14,958 bases of DNA, from assembly GCA_023399635.1 (NCBI GenBank), contig JAEWOP010000038.1, forward strand, positions 1-14,958, written 5' to 3'. The position numbers and the translations under genes were made by a program. The notes beneath the pieces are model-generated. The model was not told where the DNA came from. It searched no databases and saw only the letters and a list, made by a program, of their open reading frames with translations. Positions 6,713 to 13,110 of this stretch are shown here, piece after piece. Origin of the DNA: Pseudomonadota bacterium. Its GTDB lineage: Bacteria > Pseudomonadota > Alphaproteobacteria > Rhizobiales > Rhizobiaceae. Position 1 is the first letter of the stretch, and every line of letters starts with the position of its first letter.

Positions 6713-7881
6713 TTTTTGGCTGTTTTTGTCCCACTTTTTTCCGACCCCGAAACGCGTGGGACATTTTTGTGCTCATTTCGTTCCAGGCTGAGGTGCTTGA
6801 TGCCCTCCTTTGCGAGCCGCCGGCGATTCGCTTTCGACGTATAAAGCGTCGTCTGTTGCTTGGTCGTCCACCCGAAGATTGCCATCAGCTGATCATCGGT
6901 TGCGCCGTTTTCGGCGGCGATCGTCGCGCCTGCCTTGCGCAGGCCGTGCACCGTGCAGTGGGGGAGGCCCGCCTCGTCGCACCACTTGCGGAAGCGATTC
7001 CCGAAACCGTCTTCGGTGAACGGGCGGCCATAGTCATTGATCAGCCAGGTTAGATCGCCGGTCGGCGAGGCGCCCACGGTTTCATCCAGGCAGGAAAGCA
7101 GCGGGATCTCGACGAGGACATTCGACGAGTTCGCAGTCTTCTGTGGGCGCATGACGATCCATCCGTTCTGCAGGTGCTGACGACCGAGAATGATTAGGTC
7201 GCTACGTCGCAAGCCGGTAAAGAGGGCGATGTGCAGCGCCAGCCGCGCCTTGCTGCCTAACGGGTGCTTCGCCTCGTATTGGCGGACTTCCTCGATCGTC
7301 CAGGTGTGGAAGCCTTCGCCAGCTTTCTGGCGCTTGATGCCGGCGCAGGGGTTGGTCCTCGTCAGGTCATTCTCCACTGCCCATGCGAACATAGCCGAGA
7401 GCGCCTTCACGACGTTGTTGCGGGCGCCCATGGTCTGGCGGATCTCGTCCCGGACTTCGGTTATGTGTCGGCGCTCCATCAGCGCAAAGGGTAGATCGCC
7501 GCGCTTCAGCTTTCCCGGCTTACCTTCCTTGTCCGGCTTAAAGGTCTCGCAAATCTCCTCGAGCATACGGATCCGGCGCTCCATCAGGTCGACGGAGATT
7601 GTGCCTCGGGCGCGCCGCTTGTATTCCTGCAGCAGCCAACGAAGTGTGCCCTTCGCCGCCGGTGGAGCGACCGGATACTCCGCCTTCGGCTGGTCATCCT
7701 TCGCGTAGGGCACGCCGAGTCGGGCGCAGGCCACTTCCTGCTCAAACTCGGCCGTTCCCGGCTGCTCATGCAGCCTGACCTTCGGGCGTCCGGGCGCGCG
7801 GAAATAGTAGCGCGGTTCCTTCTTGCGGAAGTCGCGGTCGAGAACGACGCCTTTTGGAAGCTTCGGATACATCTTGCTCAT
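6709..7881 (-). CDS. int: Phage tyrosine recombinase (integrase)
   Basis: This integrase, 390 residues long, should recombine the phage attachment site with the tRNA gene. An N-terminal arm-binding type region (about 1-75) is followed by a SAM-like core-binding domain (about 78-180) and the catalytic domain (about 192-368). Catalytic residues are visible: R225 (FTGLRRSD), K248 (RPQKTA), H312 and R315 (HGLRKAG), W338 in the His/Trp position (FGWTT) and the nucleophile Y347 (TTLYTSK). The C-terminal tail (371-390) is basic. I chose the ATG at 7881 because it overlaps the stop of the preceding gene as ATGA, the same coupling seen throughout this operon. An ATG at 7890 would add three residues. 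It is the last gene of the leftward operon and ends next to the tRNA. Confidence 0.95.
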   Translation of the reverse strand: MSKMYPKLPKGVVLDRDFRKKEPRYYFRAPGRPKVRLHEQPGTAEFEQEVACARLGVPYAKDDQPKAEYPVAPPAAKGTLRWLLQEYKRRARGTISVDLMERRIRMLEEICETFKPDKEGKPGKLKRGDLPFALMERRHITEVRDEIRQTMGARNNVVKALSAMFAWAVENDLTRTNPCAGIKRQKAGEGFHTWTIEEVRQYEAKHPLGSKARLALHIALFTGLRRSDLIILGRQHLQNGWIVMRPQKTANSSNVLVEIPLLSCLDETVGASPTGDLTWLINDYGRPFTEDGFGNRFRKWCDEAGLPHCTVHGLRKAGATIAAENGATDDQLMAIFGWTTKQQTTLYTSKANRRRLAKEGIKHLSLERNEHKNVPRVSGSEKSGTKTAKK

Positions 7882-8144
7882 GCATCCCAAGGATTGCTGC
7901 CGTCCGGCTCTCCGTCAAGCTCGCCTTCGCGCTCTTGGTGCGGGAGGTTCCGGAATGCTTCGGCGATCTCCGTGACATCGTAGACGAGCCGTCCGCCGAT
8001 CTTTCGCGGCTTGGGCATGGTGCCGGCCATCACTGCCTTGTCGAACAGTGAGACACTGATGCCGACGAGGGCTGCGGCCTGCTCACGGTTGACGCCGAGC
8101 GGCGGAAGGGAGAGGGGGAGAACTTCGGCCCTTTGCGCTTTCAT
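7878..8144 (-). CDS. AlpA/excisionase-type winged-helix DNA-binding protein
   Basis: This 88-residue protein carries a MerR/AlpA-like helix-turn-helix: VNREQAAALVGISVSLFDKA (residues 18-37), then a wing PKPRKIGGRLVYDVTEI (44-60). Proteins of this shape beside an integrase usually act as recombination directionality factors (Xis) or as activators of int. Here its stop overlaps the int start (ATGA), so the two are translationally coupled, and its start overlaps the HNH gene stop (TGATG). An acidic C-terminal tail follows the domain. Xis is the best guess; a plain AlpA-type activator is the alternative. Confidence 0.82.
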   Translation of the reverse strand: MKAQRAEVLPLSLPPLGVNREQAAALVGISVSLFDKAVMAGTMPKPRKIGGRLVYDVTEIAEAFRNLPHQEREGELDGEPDGSNPWDA

Positions 8145-8482
8145 CAGGCAACCTCCTCGCAGCGCAACTGGCGCCTTGCCTGCTCGCGCCGCAAAGCGTT
8201 GCGCTTGCGCGTCACGAGCTCGAGATGTTCGGAGTGGGGCCGCACGCAGAGGCGGTTGCGGCAGACGTGGTCCAGTTCTTTCTTGCCGGGAATGTAGCCG
8301 TGCTCGTTGGTCCACATCACCAGGTGGACGGCGACTGTCTGTCCGCTGAGAGACATGCGCGGGTAACCTGCGCCGCGGCCCTCTTCGCCTGACGTCGGCC
8401 CGGTCCACAGCCAGCATCCGGTAGCATCGTCGATCCGGACGCACGCCATGATCTTGGCGCGGATCTCGTCGCGCCTGCTCAT
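8144..8482 (-). CDS. HNH endonuclease-type protein
   Basis: The protein has 112 residues. CWLWTG (23-28) is followed by GYPRMSLSGQTVAVHLVMW (39-57), then the HNH core LDHVCRNRLCVRPHSEHLELVT (70-91). Likely active and metal residues are H53, D71-H72, N76 and H86. Cys74 and Cys79 fit the zinc-binding subgroup of HNH_3 proteins. Such small phage HNH proteins are either free-standing homing-type nickases or genome-processing nucleases. A packaging role is less likely, since it sits in the early operon with no terminase near. I used the ATG at 8482 because it overlaps the upstream gene stop (ATGA) and has GAGGT about 8 bases before it. Confidence 0.85.
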   Translation of the reverse strand: MSRRDEIRAKIMACVRIDDATGCWLWTGPTSGEEGRGAGYPRMSLSGQTVAVHLVMWTNEHGYIPGKKELDHVCRNRLCVRPHSEHLELVTRKRNALRREQARRQLRCEEVA

Positions 8483-8757
8483 CTTGGCGACCTCGGCCAG
8501 ACGGGTCCGAAGTCCACCATGACCTCGCGGCAAGTGCTTTCTGATCCGACATAGACAGGTGGCTGCTGTCCGGCCGCCAGAACTGATAGAAAGACGCGAC
8601 CGGTCCGGTTTATTTCAGCAAGTTCCTCCGGCGTGAAAGTCCAGCAGGACACGCATGAATGGCGCGTCCGGTAAACGTGCATGTCCTGGACGTTCTCTGC
8701 GCCTTCCGGCGCCTTCATCAGAACGTTCGCACCTTCGAAGTGAGTTGGAGCACCCAT
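8479..8757 (-). CDS. Phage protein of unknown function with a CxxC pair
   Basis: I recognise no named domain in these 92 residues. The protein has a possible metal-binding pair C35-x2-C38 (RHSCVSC) and one more Cys at 77. Its compact middle section (FTPEELAEINRTGRVFLSVL, 41-60) looks like a helix-strand element and resembles hypothetical proteins of rhizobial prophages as I remember them. The ATG at 8757 overlaps the Lar-like gene stop (TAATG) with GAGGTGGGG upstream, which fixes the start well. The stop overlaps the HNH gene start. Confidence 0.75.
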   Translation of the reverse strand: MGAPTHFEGANVLMKAPEGAENVQDMHVYRTRHSCVSCWTFTPEELAEINRTGRVFLSVLAAGQQPPVYVGSESTCREVMVDFGPVWPRSPR

Positions 8758-8957
8758 TACCCCACCTCCCTCGTTTGGGGCGGTGCTGCGCGGCGGTTCC
8801 AGTAGGCCACTGCCGCGTCATCTGTAACGCCAGTCTCGCTTGGCGCTTCCAGGCCACATCCCACGCACGAGACCCACGACATCGATGCAGACGCCAGATG
8901 CCGAAGATGAACGTCAGTGCCGCCACAGAACGGGCAAGGTAGAAGCTTCTCAGCCAT
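8757..8957 (-). CDS. Lar-like zinc-ribbon protein (restriction alleviation family)
   Basis: This 66-residue protein has two Cys pairs, C8-x2-C11 (LPCPFCGG) and C31-x2-C34 (SCVGCG), that should bind one zinc, and ends the domain in YWNRRA (52-57), the mark of Lar-type proteins. Lar of the Rac prophage modulates host type I restriction-modification and eases restriction of unmodified DNA. Many phages carry small homologues of untested function. The start overlaps the upstream gene by 8 bases. In an early operon, protection of phage DNA from host restriction would fit, but this is inference from the family name. Confidence 0.8.
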   Translation of the reverse strand: MAEKLLPCPFCGGTDVHLRHLASASMSWVSCVGCGLEAPSETGVTDDAAVAYWNRRAAPPQTREVG

Positions 8958-9300
8958 TGTCCGAGCCCTCGGTGGTGGCGAGGTACGCTCGGCCGGATGC
9001 GGTCAGCGTCGTAGTGCTGGTGTCGAAGTCGGTGTTGTGGGTGGTGTGCAGCCAGCCCTTTTCGTTGCAGCGATTGAACGTGTCATCCTGCACGTTGTGG
9101 ATCTCGTCGCTGCAGAACCAGGTCAACCAGCTATACGGATAATCGCTGCTGTCCGTCTCTCCGCCCATGGCGGCGATGATCCGCAGAAGGGTGATTTCCT
9201 TCTGCTCGTTCGTCAGTTCAGCCGCCCGCACATGTGACTCGGGAGCGGGGGTCCGGTCCGAAAAATTCTCATGCACTCCAGGCACTGGTTGCTTTGTCAT
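8950..9300 (-). CDS. Phage protein of unknown function
   Basis: I do not recognise these 116 residues. The first 28 residues are polar and probably flexible. The rest (about 29-110) has helix-rich and aromatic segments (LTNEQKEITLLRIIAAMGG, then YSWLTWFCSDEI) ending in LTASGRAYLA, a pattern reminiscent of winged-helix proteins whose last helix carries LTxxGR. This is a shape impression only. The start overlaps the sliding-clamp stop (TAATG) and the stop overlaps the Lar-like gene start, so it is translated as part of the chain. Confidence 0.72.
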   Translation of the reverse strand: MTKQPVPGVHENFSDRTPAPESHVRAAELTNEQKEITLLRIIAAMGGETDSSDYPYSWLTWFCSDEIHNVQDDTFNRCNEKGWLHTTHNTDFDTSTTTLTASGRAYLATTEGSDNG

Positions 9301-10415
9301 TAGCCGGCCCTCACCTTGGTTGGCATCAGGATGATGTAATTGTCCTCATCGCCCTTGCGGCGAAGCAGGGCGGGGGCGGCGTCCTTGCCGATCTTGAGCT
9401 CGGCGTCGTCGCCGTCGAGATGGGACAGGGCCTGATCGACGAAGCGACCATTGAAGCCGGTGACGAGATCGCCGCTGGAGGTCACGGCGATCTCGTCCTC
9501 GCCTTCGCCAGCCTTCGCGTCCCTGGCGGCGAGAGCCAGCCGGTCGGCGGTGAAGTCGAAGCTCATGCCGAAGCCAGCATCCGGCGTGGCGATGATGACG
9601 CGGTTGACGGCACTCGCGAGCGCCTGGGCACTGAAGCCGGCCGTGATGCTTTCCTTCGCCGGCATGATGCGCACATAGTCCGGGAAGGTGCCGTCGATCA
9701 GCTTGGTGATCATGCGGACCTTGCCGACGGCCACCACCAGCTTCTCCTTCGAGATCTGGATCTCGGCATCCTCGCCGGATCCGAGGATCTTGGTGATCGG
9801 TCCGATGGCTTCGTTCGGCACAATGATTCCCGGTATGGTCGAGACGTCCTGATCGAACTCGATCGCGGGAAGCGTCCGCTTCGCCAGCACCCGCCCGTTC
9901 GTGGCAACCAGGTGCATTCCCTTCGCATCCGCATGCAGGTAGACGCCGCAGAGATAGGGGCGATCTGCTGCCGTCTCTGCAGCAAAGGCCACGCCGTCGA
10001 TCGCCTTCTGCATGGAGGATGCATTGAGGCTGGCTGTATGCTCGACCTTGCCAACGTCCAGCTTTGGATAGTCTGGGCCCTTCATCGCCGGCAGCTTCAG
10101 CCGCGATTTACCGGAACGGATCTGCACCTGCTGACCACCCTCGACCACCTCGATGGTGATGCGGGTATCCGGTGCTGCCTTGACGATCGCCAGCAACCGC
10201 GCGGCAGGACACGTGAAGGACGGAAAGTCGCCGTCAACTTCCGCCGCGCAGTGGCTGCGGATCTCCATGCTGAGATTGCCGCCGGTCAGCGTGATGCCGG
10301 CGCCATCCTTCTCGATCAGAACGTCGGCGAGGATTGGGATTGTGTTCTTCGCCTTCACGGCATCATTGACGACGTTCAGCGCCGCCAGCAGGGCGGCTTT
10401 TTCAGTTTTCAGCAT
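9300..10415 (-). CDS. dnaN: Phage-encoded DnaN-like DNA polymerase sliding clamp (beta subunit)
   Basis: This full-length 371-residue clamp compares with 366 in E. coli and has three repeated domains (about 1-125, 128-250 and 253-368). Signature stretches include KNTIPILADVLIE (23-35), LVATNGRVLAKR (169-180), KLIDGTFPDYVRIMP (238-252) and the C-terminal LMPTKV (363-368). Beta clamps are dimeric rings that tether polymerases and other clients to DNA. In the client-binding pocket, L155, T172, G174 and L177 are kept at the same numbers as in E. coli, but H175 is Arg and R176 is Val, and the C-terminus is MPTKV rather than MPMRL. It is clearly different from the host-type rhizobial DnaN I remember. 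I chose the ATG at 10415 from alignment of the N-terminus, with GAAGG about 10 bases upstream. The start lies 14 bases inside the upstream gene. Confidence 0.9.
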   Translation of the reverse strand: MLKTEKAALLAALNVVNDAVKAKNTIPILADVLIEKDGAGITLTGGNLSMEIRSHCAAEVDGDFPSFTCPAARLLAIVKAAPDTRITIEVVEGGQQVQIRSGKSRLKLPAMKGPDYPKLDVGKVEHTASLNASSMQKAIDGVAFAAETAADRPYLCGVYLHADAKGMHLVATNGRVLAKRTLPAIEFDQDVSTIPGIIVPNEAIGPITKILGSGEDAEIQISKEKLVVAVGKVRMITKLIDGTFPDYVRIMPAKESITAGFSAQALASAVNRVIIATPDAGFGMSFDFTADRLALAARDAKAGEGEDEIAVTSSGDLVTGFNGRFVDQALSHLDGDDAELKIGKDAAPALLRRKGDEDNYIILMPTKVRAG

Positions 10416-10767
10416 GGGTGGAGACCTTCTGGCCGGTGAGAAGTGCGGCGATGCGCTTCTCGGTAGACGGGGGGGCAAGCCCTTCGGGGGCCTCGCGATA
10501 GAGCAGATCGAGCGCCTCGTCGGTTTCGCCGGTGGCGATCAGACGGTAGAGGCGCTCCGCCCACGGCGCTTCGGTCTCGAAGTGCTCTTCGTACCATTCA
10601 ACGATCTCATCGTCGCTGAAGGCGTCGAGGTCGACGTTGACCGACACCGCGATGGTGAGCGGCGGAAGCTTGCGCATCTCCGGAGGCAGAGACGCGAGCC
10701 AAGTCCGGAGGGACGTCTGCCGAGGATTGTCGAAATCGATGGTGATTGTCTTGCCGACGACAGCCAT
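10402..10767 (-). CDS. Acidic phage protein of unknown function
   Basis: This protein has 121 residues and no domain I can name. It begins with beta-like sequence (KTITIDF, LTIAVSVNVDL) and continues with a strongly acidic middle (AFSDDEIVEWYEEHFETEAPW, about 49-69) and helices (AERLYRLIATGETDEALDLLY). It sits between gapR and the sliding-clamp gene, one base after the former and overlapping the latter by 14 bases. An acidic partner for a DNA-binding or clamp protein is possible but purely speculative. Confidence 0.7.
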   Translation of the reverse strand: MAVVGKTITIDFDNPRQTSLRTWLASLPPEMRKLPPLTIAVSVNVDLDAFSDDEIVEWYEEHFETEAPWAERLYRLIATGETDEALDLLYREAPEGLAPPSTEKRIAALLTGQKVSTHAEN

Positions 10768-10768
10768 G

Positions 10769-11176
10769 TCAGCGCCCCTCCGTCATACCGAGAGCGTGAA
10801 GGTACGTATCGAGGATCATCTCCTCCTCCATCCGCTCCTGGTCGTCTTTCTTTCGAAGGGCGATCACGCGCTTCAGGATCTTCGTGTCGAAGCCCATCGA
10901 TTTGGCCTCGCCGTAGACATCCTTGATGTCCGTACCGATCGTGGCCTTCTCCTCCTCAAGCCGCTCGATGCGCTCAACGAAGGCGCGAAGCTGGTCTCTT
11001 GCCACGCCGTGAGCGTCTGCATTGCCAGTCTCTGCAGGCGTCAGCGCCTCAGCCTGTCCAGTTTCAGGATCGGCCTTACCCTTTGCCTTTCGGGTAATGG
11101 CCTTCGCCGCTGCCTTGACGGCAGCTTCGGGAGGCCGACCGGCAACAGCCATGGGATCGAAGTCTTCGGTTTGCAT
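10769..11176 (-). CDS. gapR: GapR family (DUF2312) DNA-binding protein with an N-terminal extension
   Basis: The C-terminal part (about 57-132) is a clear GapR/DUF2312 domain: VARDQLRAFVERIERLEEEKATIGTDIKDVY, then GFDTKILKRVIALRKKD and ILDTYLHALGM. In Caulobacter, GapR (89 residues) is an essential nucleoid-associated protein that clamps over-twisted AT-rich DNA ahead of replication and transcription and assists topoisomerases. This phage version has 135 residues because of a 55-residue, Ala/Lys-rich extension (AGRPPEAAVKAAAKAITRK near residues 12-30) that looks like an extra basic DNA-contact arm. Two adjacent ATGs (11179 and 11176) are possible. The second has better spacing from GAGGT. It lies 8 bp after ssb, and its own stop is one base before the next gene. 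Confidence 0.92.
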   Translation of the reverse strand: MQTEDFDPMAVAGRPPEAAVKAAAKAITRKAKGKADPETGQAEALTPAETGNADAHGVARDQLRAFVERIERLEEEKATIGTDIKDVYGEAKSMGFDTKILKRVIALRKKDDQERMEEEMILDTYLHALGMTEGR

Positions 11177-11184
11177 CATGCACC

Positions 11185-11685
11185 TCAGAACGGGATGTCA
11201 TCGTCGAGGTCGCGGCTGAAGCCGCCGCCTGACGAGGAGGAAGTTGATCGGGAGGATTGGCCGGCGGCGCGATTGTCGTCGTAGCCATAGTCGCCAGCGC
11301 CATTGCCACCGGCGCGATAGCCGGACCCGTTGCCCTGGCCGGTCAGCATGATCAGCTTGGCGTCGAAGCCCTGCAGCACGATCTCGGTCGAGTAGCGGTC
11401 ATTGCCGCTCTGGTCCTGCCACTTCCGTGTTGCGAGCTGGCCCTCGATGTAGATCTTGTGGCCCTTCTTCACGTACTGCTCGACAACCTTACAGAGGTTC
11501 TCGTTGAAGATGACGACCTGATGCCACTCGGTCTTCTCGCGCTTCTCACCAGTATTGCGGTCCTTCCAGCTTTCGGTGGTGGCGAGCCGAATGTTAGCGA
11601 TCGGTCGACCGTCCTGGGTGCGTCGGATTTCAGGATCCGCGCCGAGGTTGCCGATCAGCTGAACCTTGTTGAGATAGCCAGCCAT
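11185..11685 (-). CDS. ssb: Single-stranded DNA-binding protein (SSB)
   Basis: This SSB has 166 residues. The OB-fold (about 1-112) starts MAGYLNKVQLIGNLGADPEI and has the DNA-stacking tryptophans W40, W54 and W89 in the expected places. The C-terminal linker (115-157) is Gly/Ser/Asn-rich and disordered. The last residues are DDDIPF, the acidic tip that recruits repair and replication partners in cellular SSBs. It is therefore a complete cell-type SSB rather than a minimal phage one. GGAGGT lies 6 bases before the ATG, which overlaps the preceding stop (TGATG). It should coat single strands during phage replication or recombination. Confidence 0.95.
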   Translation of the reverse strand: MAGYLNKVQLIGNLGADPEIRRTQDGRPIANIRLATTESWKDRNTGEKREKTEWHQVVIFNENLCKVVEQYVKKGHKIYIEGQLATRKWQDQSGNDRYSTEIVLQGFDAKLIMLTGQGNGSGYRAGGNGAGDYGYDDNRAAGQSSRSTSSSSGGGFSRDLDDDIPF

Positions 11686-12038
11686 CAGAACACCTCCGCC
11701 GCCAAGGCCCGTCCCGGCGTCGCGGGAACGGGCCATGACTGGACGATGGCGACGAGGGCCGTCGCCAGGACGAGGATCGCGCCAGGCTCGGTTGCTGCGC
11801 GAGCATTGCCCTCGATGACGCATTCGGCGAATTCCACCGCCGCATGCAGATCGATGGGCGCGACTGCGCACGCGCCGTCCTTCTCCTGCAGCGCCACCGC
11901 GCCGGAGGAGAAATTGCGGGCGAGCGGTGTTCCGTCCTTTTGAGTACCGCCCGTCAACGTGCCGGCGGATTGCGTAAGGCAGAGCATACGGCCGGTAATC
12001 GGGAAGGTTTTGATCGGCTTGACCTGAATTTCAGTCAT
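11685..12038 (-). CDS. Phage protein of unknown function
   Basis: I recognise no family in these 117 residues. The first half is polar with short strands (ITGRMLCLTQSAGTL). The second has a hydrophobic helix (about 88-102, AILVLATALVAIVQSW) too weak for a sure membrane segment. Both ends are coupled: the start overlaps the HD protein stop (TGATG), and the stop overlaps the ssb start (TGATG). Coding is supported by this chain and by codon use like the neighbours. Confidence 0.68.
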   Translation of the reverse strand: MTEIQVKPIKTFPITGRMLCLTQSAGTLTGGTQKDGTPLARNFSSGAVALQEKDGACAVAPIDLHAAVEFAECVIEGNARAATEPGAILVLATALVAIVQSWPVPATPGRALAAEVF

Positions 12039-12718
12039 CACGTCCTCAGGGCTCTGGCCGCCGCGGCGACCGCCGCTTGCGACACGATGTTTTCGAACCC
12101 GATCAGCGACCGGGCCATTTCGGAAAAGGCTTCCTCGGCCTTGGCCGCACCCCAGAGCCGGATTGCTCCGGTCGTCTTCGGGGTCTGGCTGACGGGGAAC
12201 TGGGAGGCGCCGCGTGGGCCGAAGAGCGCGATGGCTTCGGCGCGGCACATGCGATCGTCCATGGACTTGATCAGCTTGCGCTGGTGCGCCGTCCAGAACT
12301 CCGGCAAAGGCAATCCGGCCGCCGCATAGATCGCTCCGTCCCATCCTGCCTTGGCGCGCCGGATTGCCTCGCGGATCGCCAAGGTCGGCAGGAGACCCAC
12401 GAGCAGGTCTTCCATTGGCCGCGTGATGTCACCGAGCGCCCATTCGTGCCCGTCGTGGAGCAGGAAGAGTGCCGCCTCGAGCGATGTGCCGCCCTCATTG
12501 AGGATGGCCTGGGCACCCATGACGGAGTGCTGGGCAATCGAGATGCCACGGCCATTGAACCGGCGAAGGCCGGACAGCGTCAGGGCCATCTCCTGGAAGC
12601 AGACGAAGGATTGGTCAGGCGCCGCCAGATCCATGACGGAGCCGTCATTGCAGAAGGACCAGACCGGCTTGTTTGCCAGTCTGGGGAGGGGGAGGGGCTG
12701 GCGAGCGGCTGCTGTCAT
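12038..12718 (-). CDS. HD-domain phosphohydrolase (YfbR-like)
   Basis: This 226-residue protein carries an HD domain. It has RRFNG (52-56), IAQHS (61-65, H64), LLHDGHEWALGDI (86-98 with H88-D89, E92 and D97) and a later MDDRMCRAE (153-161), in the order seen in 5'-nucleotidases of the YfbR type and related phage dNTP hydrolases such as DatZ. These enzymes remove phosphate from (deoxy)nucleotides with a metal ion. The probable use is to shape the nucleotide pool during phage replication. The exact substrate cannot be read. I found no PurZ-type gene in the window, so there is no support for a modified-base phage. The start at 12718 overlaps the stop of the 55-residue membrane protein gene (TGATG). 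The longer frame to 12796 is rejected on that ground. Confidence 0.85.
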   Translation of the reverse strand: MTAAARQPLPLPRLANKPVWSFCNDGSVMDLAAPDQSFVCFQEMALTLSGLRRFNGRGISIAQHSVMGAQAILNEGGTSLEAALFLLHDGHEWALGDITRPMEDLLVGLLPTLAIREAIRRAKAGWDGAIYAAAGLPLPEFWTAHQRKLIKSMDDRMCRAEAIALFGPRGASQFPVSQTPKTTGAIRLWGAAKAEEAFSEMARSLIGFENIVSQAAVAAAARALRT

Positions 12719-12885
12719 CAGAAGTTCGCCGCCATTGCGAAGCCGATACCGAAAGCGACAGCCGCAGAGAGGAGATAGGCGAGTGCCCGGTTCCATGCGG
12801 CGACCTGCTCGGTCAGGATTTCGAGAAGGCGGGGATCGCAGCGGCGCTCGCCGGCGCGGTCGGTGAAGAGATCAGCCGAATTCAT
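12718..12885 (-). CDS. 55-residue single-span membrane protein
   Basis: This short gene sits in the operon chain. Its ATG (12885) overlaps the previous stop as ATGA, and its TGA overlaps the HD gene start as TGATG. AGGTG lies 6 bases before the ATG. The N-terminal half is charged (MNSADLFTDRAGERRCDPRL), and the C-terminal half is a hydrophobic helix (about 34-53, ALAYLLSAAVAFGIGFAMAA) ending in NF. One membrane span with the N-terminus in the cytoplasm is expected. No family is recognised. Early-region small membrane proteins of phages sometimes block superinfection, but nothing here proves that. Confidence 0.72.
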   Translation of the reverse strand: MNSADLFTDRAGERRCDPRLLEILTEQVAAWNRALAYLLSAAVAFGIGFAMAANF

Positions 12886-13109
12886 GGCGCCACCTGCCGA
12901 ACGGACTGGCGACGGGCAATCTCGGTTGCGCGGGGAGCGAGGCGTTTGATGGTGGCGGCGGTCCAGCCACGAGCCATCAGCGCCTTGTCATCGGTGTTCT
13001 GGCCGGCAAACGCCAGCTCGCGCAGATCATCTGCCATCCGCTCCTCAAGGGAACGGATGCAGCGCGGCGGCAGTTGCCGGGGCTGCGGTGCGGGTTCAAA
13101 GCGGATCAT
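12882..13109 (-). CDS. First gene of the leftward operon, small basic phage protein
   Basis: This 75-residue basic protein is predicted to be helical (SLEERMADDLRELAFAG, then DDKALMARGWTAATIKRLAPRATEIA). The second stretch looks like helix-turn-helix, so DNA binding is possible. I remember similar hypothetical proteins in rhizobial prophages but cannot name a family. AAGGAG lies 8 bases before the ATG and sits in the loop of a hairpin (13111-13136). The gene begins about 43 bases after the likely start of the leftward transcript and is coupled to the next gene by ATGA. Confidence 0.72.
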   Translation of the reverse strand: MIRFEPAPQPRQLPPRCIRSLEERMADDLRELAFAGQNTDDKALMARGWTAATIKRLAPRATEIARRQSVRQVAP

Positions 13110-13110
13110 C

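Noticed and set aside
6465..6776. Reading frame extending the SIMPL-domain gene upstream by 104 codons
   Set aside because: It includes the antisense of the tRNA gene (the well-known false peptide ARRDSNPQPSGYEPPALT) and lies before the real signal peptide and ribosome site.
8144..8482. HNH gene as part of a terminase or packaging module
   Set aside because: It is inside the early operon, with no terminase, portal or cos-like sequence seen nearby.
9234..10439. Plus-strand frame of 401 codons opposite the sliding clamp gene
   Set aside because: It is antisense to dnaN. The composition is Asp/Gly/His/Arg-rich, and no family is seen.
12038..12718. Sign of a Z-genome (2-aminoadenine) phage, from the DatZ-like HD protein
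   Set aside because: The HD motifs are shared by many nucleotidases, and no PurZ or partner gene is in the window.
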